This document shows, piece after piece, positions 8,329-16,350 of a stretch of DNA of 64,000 nt. The translations under genes and the position numbers were made by a program. Source of the stretch: Bacteroidaceae bacterium (GTDB lineage Bacteria; Bacteroidota; Bacteroidia; Bacteroidales; Bacteroidaceae). The notes beneath the pieces were generated by a model. The model made no database searches, was not told the origin of the DNA, and was given only the letters and a program-made list of their open reading frames with translations. Numbering within the stretch: the first letter of the stretch is position 1; the number at the start of each line of letters is the position of its first letter. The stretch lies in contig JAFTVE010000030.1 of assembly GCA_017465905.1 (NCBI GenBank), positions 1-64,000 on the forward strand, given 5' to 3'.

Positions 8329-8940
8329 ATGGCTATGGAAAAAAGTGTTGAAAAGACAGACTTGCGCGAACGCATCGTGACGACAGCCTCCCGCCTGTTT
8401 CAGGCGCAAGGCGTGAAGCAGGTGCGCATGGACGATGTAGCACGCGAGCTTTCCGTATCCAAGAAGACCCTTTATGAACTATTTGCCGATAAGGAGGAGC
8501 TGCTGCTTGAGGTGGTGAAAGTAATCTCCATGGGCTTCCACCAAAATATCAAGGAGATTATCTGTAGCTCGGCCAATGTGCTGGAACAGATATTCATGCT
8601 TTACAAGCGAGTCATTGAACATTGTCGGGAGGTCAATCCTTTATTCTTTATTGAACTCATGCGCTACCCTCAAGTGCAGACATTCTTCGAGCAGGTGCAT
8701 GTCCAACATGCCGACCGCATCAAGGAGTGGTTGCAGATGGGAGTAAAGCAGGGATTGCTGAGAGATGATGTGAACTATGAGGTGTTCCTCCGGCAGGATG
8801 GCTTCCAGATGGACAAGCTACTCATCAACCCCGAAGTGCGCAACTATCCTCCCAGGGTGATATACGACTCGGTGGTGCTGGTGATGCTGCGCGGGTTGGC
8901 CACCGATAAGGGACTGGAAATAATAAAACAATGGAAATAG
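8329..8940 (+). CDS. TetR/AcrR-family transcriptional regulator, 203 aa
   Basis: The N-terminal helix-turn-helix is clear: LRERIVTTASRLFQAQGVKQ, then VRMDDVARELSVSKKTLYEL and FADKEELL. The C-terminal ligand domain is all-helical and divergent. It is the first gene of a same-strand cluster with an outer membrane channel, an adaptor and an RND pump, so it most likely controls that pump and itself; the inducing compound is unknown. The ATG at 8329 fits the promoter just upstream, with an alternative ATG two codons later. Confidence 0.9.
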   Translation: MAMEKSVEKTDLRERIVTTASRLFQAQGVKQVRMDDVARELSVSKKTLYELFADKEELLLEVVKVISMGFHQNIKEIICSSANVLEQIFMLYKRVIEHCREVNPLFFIELMRYPQVQTFFEQVHVQHADRIKEWLQMGVKQGLLRDDVNYEVFLRQDGFQMDKLLINPEVRNYPPRVIYDSVVLVMLRGLATDKGLEIIKQWK

Positions 8941-8970
8941 TAATAGTTTTTTAAGCGAAAAAACAAAGAA

Positions 8971-10299
8971 ATGAAAAAGATGTGTACTGTCGGCAAACGG
9001 CCGATAATGATGGCCATCCTCTGCCTGTGCGCTTTGGGTGCCATGGCACAGGAGAAGTTGGCGCTGACGCTCGAGCAGGCGATAGAGATTGCCCTGAGCG
9101 ACAACCCTACAATCCAGGTGGCGGAACAAACTGTTCAGTTGAAGAAAATCTCCAATAAGGAGACGGTGATGGGATTGCTTCCCGAGGCATCGCTGGCTGG
9201 CTCGTATACCCGCACCATCAAGAAGCAGACGATGGTGATGAACGGTATGGAGTTTCAGGTGGGTATCGAGAATTCATACAATGGTGGTCTCTCGGTGAGC
9301 CTGCCCATATTTGCTCCTACGCTCTACAAGAGCATGAAGCTGACCAAGACCGATGTGGCACTGGCCGTAGAGCAGGCACGCTCATCGAAGCAGGACCTGG
9401 TGAACCAGGTGACCAAGGCCTTCTATCAGACACTGCTGGCACAAGACAGCTATGCCGTGCTGGAGAAGAGCTTCGCGCAGAGCGAGGAGAACTTCCGCAT
9501 CGTCAACGCCAAGTTTGAGCAGGGCCGCGTGAGCGAGTTCGACAAGATCAGCGCCGAGGTGCAGATGCGCAACCTGAAGCCTTCGGTCATCTCGGCACGC
9601 AATGCCGTAGAGCTGTCGAAGCTTCAATTGCTGGTGCTGATGAACATTGAGCCCGAGACGGAATTTGAGCTCATCGGTAGCCTCAAGGACTATGAGGAGA
9701 ATGTGTACGCAGGTATCCTCACCGCCGACACCAATTCGCTCAAGGAGAACAGCGCATTGAAGCAGATGGACATGAACGTGAAGATGTTGCAGCAGACCCT
9801 CTCGCTCAACAAGCAGAACTTTGCCCCGATGGTAGCCCTGCAATTCAACTACATGTACACCTGCATGGCCAACGACTTCAAGTTCAAGGAGTACAACTGG
9901 AACCCATACAGCAACTTGGCCCTGAGCGTGAGCATCCCCTTGTTCAAGTACAGCAACTTCTCGAACGTGAAGAAGACGAACATACAAATCAGCCAGCTGA
10001 TGCAGAACCGCGACTATACCGCACGCCAGCTTGCCATGCAGCAGCAGAGCTTCCTCAATAGCATGGCGGCCAGCGCCGAGCAGGTATCGAGCAACAAGGA
10101 GGCCATCACACAGGCCGAGAAGGGACGCGCCATCGCAGAGAAACTCTACGAGGTGGGACGCGGCACCATCCTCGAGCTCAACAGCGCCGAGGTGGCACTC
10201 ACACAGGCACAGCTCACCTATGCACAGTCGATTTTCGATTATCTGAGCGCCAAGGCCGACTTGGATAAGCTGCAGGGAAAGGAATATGTAAGAGAGTAA
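8971..10299 (+). CDS. TolC-family outer membrane efflux protein, 442 aa
   Basis: A signal peptide ending ALGAMAQ (about residue 27) is followed by LTLEQAIEIALSDNPTIQ, the typical start of the outer membrane efflux domain. Two repeats of long helices and strands follow, with the second containing EKLYEVGRGTILELNSAEVALTQAQ. It would form the trimeric exit duct of the RND pump encoded downstream. It lies 30 bases after the TetR gene. A 22-bp palindromic array separates it from the adaptor gene. Confidence 0.92.
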   Translation: MKKMCTVGKRPIMMAILCLCALGAMAQEKLALTLEQAIEIALSDNPTIQVAEQTVQLKKISNKETVMGLLPEASLAGSYTRTIKKQTMVMNGMEFQVGIENSYNGGLSVSLPIFAPTLYKSMKLTKTDVALAVEQARSSKQDLVNQVTKAFYQTLLAQDSYAVLEKSFAQSEENFRIVNAKFEQGRVSEFDKISAEVQMRNLKPSVISARNAVELSKLQLLVLMNIEPETEFELIGSLKDYEENVYAGILTADTNSLKENSALKQMDMNVKMLQQTLSLNKQNFAPMVALQFNYMYTCMANDFKFKEYNWNPYSNLALSVSIPLFKYSNFSNVKKTNIQISQLMQNRDYTARQLAMQQQSFLNSMAASAEQVSSNKEAITQAEKGRAIAEKLYEVGRGTILELNSAEVALTQAQLTYAQSIFDYLSAKADLDKLQGKEYVRE

Positions 10300-10354
10300 T
10301 TACGAAAAGGGTTTTAATGCGGACGCGGCTATTAGGCTTTTGCAAGAATTTTCA

Positions 10355-10437
10355 TCGAAGTGAAAAAATATTTTCATAGGCGTGAAAAATTATTTTCACA
10401 GGTGCGATAAAGTTTTTTCACAGGTGTGAAAATTTCC
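10355..10437. repeat. 22-bp palindromic array (GTGAAAA/TTTTCAC units)
   Basis: The box TTTTCAyAGG ends at 10380, 10402 and 10424, an exact 22-bp period. Each box pairs with an upstream GTGAAAA to form a palindromic unit, though the third unit's upstream half is degenerate. The array sits between the TolC and adaptor genes of one operon and would be transcribed, so hairpins could affect the ratio of these proteins. Confidence 0.8.
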
Positions 10438-10508
10438 AGTAGCAGGTTATAGCAATCAGAATTCCTTAACTCCCAAGAAATAAAAAACAAATAAAACTTA
10501 TATATAAG

Positions 10509-11531
10509 ATGAAAAGAAAAGCATTCTCGTTGGCAGCCATGGCCCTGACCGTATTGTTGGCTGCTTGTGGCGGCAAGAGTCAGACAACACAGACTGCCGT
10601 CGAAACCGAAGAAGTGAAGCCTGCCGTGAAGGTGGCTAAGGTGGCAGTGCGCCCCGTTGATCAGGTGCGCGACTATGTAGGTACCGTACAGGCCGAGGTG
10701 AAGAACAACATCGCTCCTCAGGCTCCCGGTCGTATCAACAAGATCTTTGTAGAGGTGGGCGACCACGTACGCAAAGGACAGAAGCTCGTGCAGATGGATG
10801 CTGCCAACCTGCAGCAGCTGACCCTGCAGATTGAGAACCAGAAGGTTGACTTTGCCCGTGTGAAGGAACTCTATGCCGTAGGCGGTGTGTCGAAGGCTGA
10901 GTTTGACAACATGAAGATGTCGCTCGAGGTGGCTGAGAGCCAGTACAACAACATCATGGAGAATACCCAGCTCTTGAGCCCCATCGATGGTATCGTCACT
11001 GCCCGCAACTATGATAATGGTGATCTCTATGCCGGTGCAGCCATCCTCACCGTAGAGCAGATCCGCCCCGTGAAGTTGCTCGTCAACGTATCGGAGAACT
11101 ACTACTCCAAGGTAAAGAAGGGCGACAAGGCCATCATCACCCTCGACGCTCTGCCCGGCGAGAAGTTTACCGCTACCGTATCGCTCAAGTACCCCACCAT
11201 CAATGCAGCTACCCACACCTTCCCCGTAGAGCTGATGCTCAGCAACCAGGATGAGAAGGTACGCCCCGGTATGTTTGCACGTGCTGAGCTCAACTTCGGC
11301 ACCGAGCACCACGTGGTGGTTCCCGACATGGCTATCGTGAAGCAGCCCGGCTCTGGCGAGCGCTTCGTGTACGTATATAATCATGGTAAGGTAAACTACG
11401 TGAAGGTAGAGTTGGGCCAGCGTCTTGACGATGCCTATGAACTCCTTGGCGGTGTTCCCGACGGCGCTACCGTAGTCATTGCCGGCCAAGGCCGATTGGC
11501 TGACGGCATGGAGGTGAGAGTGGAGAAGTGA
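10509..11531 (+). CDS. RND efflux periplasmic adaptor (membrane fusion protein), 340 aa
   Basis: A lipobox LLAAC places the lipidated Cys at about residue 21, so the protein is anchored and bridges pump and TolC channel. The barrel-sandwich region shows DYVGTVQAEVKNNIAPQAPG and GRINKIFVEVGDHVRKGQKL, then a short coiled coil, then LLSPIDGIVTARNYDNGD and a beta-barrel domain. Its length is slightly short for the family because the hairpin is short. It lies between the outer membrane channel and the permease genes. Confidence 0.93.
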   Translation: MKRKAFSLAAMALTVLLAACGGKSQTTQTAVETEEVKPAVKVAKVAVRPVDQVRDYVGTVQAEVKNNIAPQAPGRINKIFVEVGDHVRKGQKLVQMDAANLQQLTLQIENQKVDFARVKELYAVGGVSKAEFDNMKMSLEVAESQYNNIMENTQLLSPIDGIVTARNYDNGDLYAGAAILTVEQIRPVKLLVNVSENYYSKVKKGDKAIITLDALPGEKFTATVSLKYPTINAATHTFPVELMLSNQDEKVRPGMFARAELNFGTEHHVVVPDMAIVKQPGSGERFVYVYNHGKVNYVKVELGQRLDDAYELLGGVPDGATVVIAGQGRLADGMEVRVEK

Positions 11532-11535
11532 TATT

Positions 11536-11642
11536 AATTCTGAATTCTGAATTTTGAATTCTCAGCCTGCGATACTCGTCTTAGGAGTGTAGTCGCAGCG
11601 CGGAGCCTAATTCATAATTCACAATTCATAATTCAAAATTAG
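11536..11642. repeat. Bracketed 7-bp-unit repeat element with hairpin core
   Basis: The left arm 11536-11563 is built of heptamers of the type AATTCTG, and the right arm 11609-11642 of the inverse type AATTCAT/AATTCAC. The core holds a stem, CTGCGA plus TACTC opposite GGAGTG and TCGCAG. It fills the gap between adaptor and permease genes and resembles the element inside the DUF5107 gene at 3703-3873. Confidence 0.75.
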
Positions 11643-11647
11643 ATAAC

Positions 11648-14600
11648 ATGAGTTTATATGAAGGTTCGGTCAAACGACCGATTATGACTGCGCTCATCTT
11701 CGTTGCCATCGTGGTGTTCGGTGTGTTCTCAGCCACCAAGCTCCCGATTGACCTTTACCCGAAGATGGACCCGAACGTCATCATGGTGATGACATCCTAC
11801 TCGGGCGCCAGCGCATCGGATATTGAAAACAATGTGACACGCCCCTTGGAGAGTACGCTCAACTCGGTGGCCAACCTCAAGCACATCACTTCGCGCTCAG
11901 CGGAGAATATGTCGCTCATCACACTCGAGTTTGAATACGGACACGACATCGACGACCTCACCAACGATGTGCGCGACAAACTGAACATGATAACCTCGGC
12001 GCTGCCCGATGCCGTGAGCACGCCCATCATCCTGAAGTTCGACTCCGACATGATGCCTATCATGATCCTTTCGGTGCAAGCCGACCAGTCGACCAACGGG
12101 CTCTACAAAATCCTCGACGACAACGTGGCCAACCCCTTGGCACGTATCCCCGGTGTGGGTTCGGTGTCGATCGGTGGTGCTGCAGAGCGTGAGATATACG
12201 TCTACTGCGACCCTGTGAAGCTGGAGGCCTACAACCTCAGCATCGAGGCCATCAGCCAGATTATCTCGGCTGAGAACATGAACATCCCCGGTGGATCGTT
12301 TGACATCGGTAACGAGACCTTCCCGCTCCGCGTAGAGGGTGAGTTCAACGACCCCAAGGAGATGGAGAACATCGTCGTAGCCTCTATGGGTGGCAGCGAC
12401 ATCTATCTGCGCGATGTAGCCGAGGTGGTAGATACCATCCAGGAGCGCGGACAGATGACCTTCACCAACGGAGTGCGCGGTGCTACCATCGTAGTGCAGA
12501 AGCAGTCGGGAGCCAACTCCGTGGAGATTTCCAACAAGGTGCTCGAGATGCTTCCCAAGCTGCAGGAAAACCTCCCCTCTGACGTGAAGATTGGTCTCGT
12601 GGCCAACACCTCGGAGAATATCGAGAACTCCATCAGCGGACTGGCCGAGACGGTGCTCTACGCCCTGCTCTTCGTAGTGCTTGTGGTGTTCCTCTTCCTC
12701 GGTCGCTGGCGTGCCACCTTCGTTATCGCCATCACCATCCCCATCTCGTTGGTTGCCTCGTTCATCTACTTGGCAGTCACCGACGGTTCGCTCAACATGA
12801 TTTCGCTCGCCTGTCTCTCTATCGCTATCGGTATGGTGGTGGACGACGCCATCGTGGTATTGGAGAACGTGACTACACATATCGAGCGAGGCTCTGACCC
12901 CAAGCAGGCAGCTATCCACGCTACCAATGAGGTGGCCATCTCCGTTGTAGCCTCTACGCTGACGATGATTGCCGTGTTCTTCCCCATGACACTGGCCGGT
13001 GGCATGATGGGTATGATGTTCAAGCAGTTGGGTTGGATGATGTGTACCATCCTCACCGTATCTACCGTGTCGGCCTTGACACTGACCCCGATGCTCTGCT
13101 CGCAGATGTTGCGCCTGAAGAAGAAGCACAGTCGTTTCTATACCATCTTCTTCACACCTGTGCAGCGTGCTCTCGATGGCTTGGATGCTTGGTATGGCCG
13201 CATGATCGACAAGGCCGTGCGTCACCGCAAGACGGTGCTCACCGCCTGTATACTGATTTGTGTTGCCTTCTTCTTCACCTTCAAGTATGTAGGCGTAGAG
13301 TTCTTCCCATCATCCGACGACAGCCGTATGACCGTGAAGATGTACATGCCCGTAGGTACTCGTACAGAGCGCACCCATGCCATCGCCAAGGAGTTGGCCG
13401 ATAAGTGGATGGCCGACTTCAAGGACGAAGCCCGCGTAGTCAACTACACCGTAGGTCAGGCCAGCGAGGACAACACCTTTGCCTCTATGCAGGACAACGG
13501 TAGCCATATCGCCTCGTTCAACATCACGCTCGTAGATCCTGATGAACGCGAGCGTACCCTCTTCGAAGTTGGTGAATTGGTTCGTGCCGACCTCAACCGC
13601 TATCCGGAGATTGAGAAGTTTACCGTAAGTGCCGGTGGCAACTCGGGTATGGGTGGACAGTCATCCATCGACTTCGAGATCTACGGTTACGACTTTGACG
13701 CTACCGACAAGGTGGCTCGCGACCTGCGTGCCGAACTGCTCAAGCTAGACGGTGTGAGTGAGGTGCGTATCAGCCGCTCAGACTATCAGCCCGAAATACA
13801 AGTCGACTTCGATCGCGAGAAGCTGGCCCGTCACGGACTCAATGTGAGCACGGCAGCTACCTACTTGCGCAACCGCATCAATGGTTCTACAGCCTCATTC
13901 TACCGTGAGGATGGCGATGAGCACTACATCAAGGTGCGCTATGCGCCCGAGTACCGGACCAGCATCGAGGACATCGAGAACATCCTCATCTATGGTGCTA
14001 ATGGTGCAGCCGTACGCATCAAAGATGTTGGTACTGTAGTGGAGCGATTCTCGCCCCCCTCCATCGAACGTAAGGACCGCGAGCGTATCAATACCGTCAA
14101 GGCCATCATCAATGCCGGTGTGCCCATGGGCGAGATTGTGACCGCCAGCAACAAGATTATCAAGAATATGGACATTCCTTTGGGCATCAATGTGAACCTT
14201 GCCGGTGACTTTGAGGATCAGCAGGAATCGTTCGGCGACCTTGGTGTACTTGGTATACTCATCATCATGCTTGTGTTCATTGTGTTGGCTGCACAGTTTG
14301 AGTCGTTTACCGACCCCTTCATCATCATCACTGCCGTGCCGCTCTCTATCGCCGGTGTGATTCTCGCCTTGGCGCTCACAGGCACCAGCCTTAACGTGAT
14401 GAGCCTCATGGGATGTATCATGCTATTCGGTATCGTGGTGAAGAACGGTATCGTGCTTATCGACTACACCAAACTGTGTCGCGAGCGCGGTATGAGTGCC
14501 ATCCAGTCGGCCATCACTGCAGGCCGCAGCCGTCTGCGTCCTGTACTTATGACCACTCTCACTACGATTCTCGGTATGGTGCCTATGGCTGTCGACCAGG

Positions 14601-14812
14601 GTGAAGGTTCCGAGATGTGGCGTCCGCTGGGCGTATCGGTTATCGGTGGTCTCACCGTATCTACCATCCTTACCCTTGTGCTCGTGCCCGTACTCTACTG
14701 TATGTTTACCGGTGTAGGCATCAAGCGTAAGCGTCGCAAGCACCGCCGCCAACTTGCTCTCGATGCACACTGGGCTGAGCATAAGCACACGATGATTAAG
14801 AGTAAGAAGTAA
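11648..14812 (+). CDS. RND-family efflux permease (AcrB/MexB-like), 1054 aa
   Basis: This is the inner-membrane, proton-driven pump of a tripartite exporter. The N-terminus (SVKRPIMTALIFVAIVVFG) is the first transmembrane helix. A large periplasmic loop follows, then helices 2-6 with the proton-relay motif MVVDDAIVVLENV, a second periplasmic loop, and C-terminal helices ending with the second LTPxL-type segment. The length is typical of HAE-family pumps. Substrates are likely drugs, bile compounds or other amphiphiles, but this is inferred from family only. Confidence 0.95.
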   Translation: MSLYEGSVKRPIMTALIFVAIVVFGVFSATKLPIDLYPKMDPNVIMVMTSYSGASASDIENNVTRPLESTLNSVANLKHITSRSAENMSLITLEFEYGHDIDDLTNDVRDKLNMITSALPDAVSTPIILKFDSDMMPIMILSVQADQSTNGLYKILDDNVANPLARIPGVGSVSIGGAAEREIYVYCDPVKLEAYNLSIEAISQIISAENMNIPGGSFDIGNETFPLRVEGEFNDPKEMENIVVASMGGSDIYLRDVAEVVDTIQERGQMTFTNGVRGATIVVQKQSGANSVEISNKVLEMLPKLQENLPSDVKIGLVANTSENIENSISGLAETVLYALLFVVLVVFLFLGRWRATFVIAITIPISLVASFIYLAVTDGSLNMISLACLSIAIGMVVDDAIVVLENVTTHIERGSDPKQAAIHATNEVAISVVASTLTMIAVFFPMTLAGGMMGMMFKQLGWMMCTILTVSTVSALTLTPMLCSQMLRLKKKHSRFYTIFFTPVQRALDGLDAWYGRMIDKAVRHRKTVLTACILICVAFFFTFKYVGVEFFPSSDDSRMTVKMYMPVGTRTERTHAIAKELADKWMADFKDEARVVNYTVGQASEDNTFASMQDNGSHIASFNITLVDPDERERTLFEVGELVRADLNRYPEIEKFTVSAGGNSGMGGQSSIDFEIYGYDFDATDKVARDLRAELLKLDGVSEVRISRSDYQPEIQVDFDREKLARHGLNVSTAATYLRNRINGSTASFYREDGDEHYIKVRYAPEYRTSIEDIENILIYGANGAAVRIKDVGTVVERFSPPSIERKDRERINTVKAIINAGVPMGEIVTASNKIIKNMDIPLGINVNLAGDFEDQQESFGDLGVLGILIIMLVFIVLAAQFESFTDPFIIITAVPLSIAGVILALALTGTSLNVMSLMGCIMLFGIVVKNGIVLIDYTKLCRERGMSAIQSAITAGRSRLRPVLMTTLTTILGMVPMAVDQGEGSEMWRPLGVSVIGGLTVSTILTLVLVPVLYCMFTGVGIKRKRRKHRRQLALDAHWAEHKHTMIKSKK

Positions 14813-14817
14813 ATAAC

Positions 14818-14960
14818 CACATTTACAATTTGACAATTTACGATTTACCATTTATTTGTCAATTGAATTATTTGATAATTTGGGCATAATCCCAGTAAAT
14901 AGCTAAATCTCCAAATTGTACATAAATTGTAAATAGTAAATTTGTAAATAGTAAATAAAA
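14818..14960. repeat. Bracketed ATTTACA-type repeat element, copy 1
   Basis: The left arm has 7-bp units such as ATTTACA, ATTTGAC and GATTTAC. The right arm carries the inverse (CATAAATTGTAAATAGTAAA). A close relative lies at 37297-37432, sharing the right-arm string CATAAATTGTAAATAG. It fills the gap between the pump gene and the small transporter-associated gene. Confidence 0.75.
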
Positions 14961-14963
14961 GAC

Positions 14964-15257
14964 ATGAAATCCGTATTTATCGCCTACGACCAGGCATACC
15001 AAGAGAAGATACTCTTCACGCTCGACCACTTCAACTGTCGTGGATTCTCCATGTTCCCCCAGATACAGGGACGTGGCAGCAAGACTGGCGAGCCCCACTA
15101 CGGCAGTCACGCATGGCCCTCCATGTGCTCGGCCATCCTCACTGTAGTACGCGACGAGCAGGTAGACCCGCTGCTCGAAGAGCTGCACCGCATCGATAAA
15201 GAGACCGAGCGTCTCGGTCTCCGCGCTTTCGTGTGGGATGTAGAGAAAACTATCTAA
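14964..15257 (+). CDS. PG0541-family transporter-associated small protein, 97 aa
   Basis: This short soluble protein (MKSVFIAYDQAYQEKILFTL, then SKTGEPHYGSHAWPSMCSAI) matches the small protein that recurs behind RND pumps in Bacteroidota, known as the PG0541 family. It has the compact alternating strand-helix pattern of a ferredoxin-like, PII-like fold; that fold assignment is my inference. Its place at the end of the efflux operon suggests a regulatory or accessory role, but no activity is established. There is no signal peptide or membrane segment. Confidence 0.75.
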   Translation: MKSVFIAYDQAYQEKILFTLDHFNCRGFSMFPQIQGRGSKTGEPHYGSHAWPSMCSAILTVVRDEQVDPLLEELHRIDKETERLGLRAFVWDVEKTI

Positions 15258-15282
15258 CCTTTTTAAGAGAACAAACAACATG

Positions 15283-15320
15283 ATATAGGGGTGAATCAAC
15301 GAAAAGATTCACCCCTATAT
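15283..15320 (+). terminator. Hairpin terminator of the efflux operon
   Basis: ATATAGGGGTGAATC and GATTCACCCCTATAT form a perfect 15-bp stem around an 8-base loop, just after the last efflux gene. There is only a weak T-rich tail on the plus strand. Confidence 0.75.
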
Positions 15321-15372
15321 GTTTGTATGAATAAAGATAAGTCCGCCTACGGCTAGGAAAACTTCAAATAAA

Positions 15373-15404
15373 TTTGCGTTTTCTCTCACCATGCACTAAC
15401 TTTG
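15373..15404 (+). promoter_or_regulatory. Promoter upstream of DUF4835-recN
   Basis: TTTG (15373-15376) and TAACTTTG (15397-15404) are 20 bases apart, matching the Bacteroidales layout. The start codon follows at 15427. Confidence 0.65.
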
Positions 15405-15426
15405 TCAGTCCAACCAATTAGACAAG

Positions 15427-16338
15427 ATGAAAAGAATTGCACGATATATCGCAGCATTGATGATAGCGACTGTAGGTCTGTTGCCACGGCAAGCTGCAGC
15501 GCAGGAACTGGAAGCCAAGGTGGTGGTAAACCACTCGAAGATACAGGGCACGAACACCTCCGTGTTCACCACCCTGCAAGAGGCCATGACGGAGTTTATC
15601 AACACCCGCAAGTGGAGCAACGCACAGTACACCACTCGGGAAAAGATAGCCTGTAGCTTCAACCTCATCGTCAATGAATACAGCGATGACGGACGCTTCG
15701 GCTGCAGCCTCATGGTACAGGCAAACCGCCCGGTATACAATGCTTCGTACAACACCACGGTGTTCAACTTCAACGACAATGCCGTAGACTTCAACTACAT
15801 CGAACACGACAAGCTGGAGTTTTCCGACGACATCGTTGACAACAACCTCACTGCCGTACTTGCCTATTATGCCTACCTCATCATTGGCCTCGACATGGAC
15901 ACGTTTGCCCCGAAGGGCGGTACCGACGTGCTCAACAAAGCCGAGAATGTGGTGAACAACGCACAGATGCTGGGTGAGGATGGATGGAAAGCCTTCGGCG
16001 ACAGCAAGAACCGCCACGCACTCATCAACGACTACATGAATGGTGCCATGGAGCCTTATCGCCAGCTTTTCTACGACTATCACCGTAAAGGGCTCGACGA
16101 GATGGCACAGAATGCCGAGCGCGGACGCAGCAACATCACCACTTCGCTGACGCTGCTCGAAAAGGCCAAGCAGGACAAGCCCATGTCGGTACTGCCCCAG
16201 CTCTTCACCGAAATCAAGAAAGACGAGCTCATCAACGTCTACAGCAAAGGCACCTCGAAGGAGAAAGAGGAGGTAAACCGTATCCTCTGCCTTGTGAATC
16301 CCTCGCTGACAAGTGATTGGGACAAGATAAAAGAATAA
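15427..16338 (+). CDS. DUF4835-family secreted protein, 303 aa
   Basis: A signal peptide ends near PRQAAAQ (about residue 25). The mature part starts ELEAKVVVNHSKIQGTN and contains FTTLQEAMTEFINTRKW and a C-terminal CLVNPSLTSDWDKIKE, features of DUF4835 proteins. In Bacteroidota this gene commonly sits directly before recN, as here with a 12-base gap. The biochemical role is unknown. The N-terminal part recalls the first polypeptide-transport-like repeat of outer membrane assembly proteins only weakly, so I do not assign that. Confidence 0.82.
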   Translation: MKRIARYIAALMIATVGLLPRQAAAQELEAKVVVNHSKIQGTNTSVFTTLQEAMTEFINTRKWSNAQYTTREKIACSFNLIVNEYSDDGRFGCSLMVQANRPVYNASYNTTVFNFNDNAVDFNYIEHDKLEFSDDIVDNNLTAVLAYYAYLIIGLDMDTFAPKGGTDVLNKAENVVNNAQMLGEDGWKAFGDSKNRHALINDYMNGAMEPYRQLFYDYHRKGLDEMAQNAERGRSNITTSLTLLEKAKQDKPMSVLPQLFTEIKKDELINVYSKGTSKEKEEVNRILCLVNPSLTSDWDKIKE

Positions 16339-16350
16339 ACGATTACAGCA

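Noticed and set aside
11897..13225. Long open frame opposite the RND permease gene
   Set aside because: Antisense shadow, His/Gly-rich, no recognisable domain.
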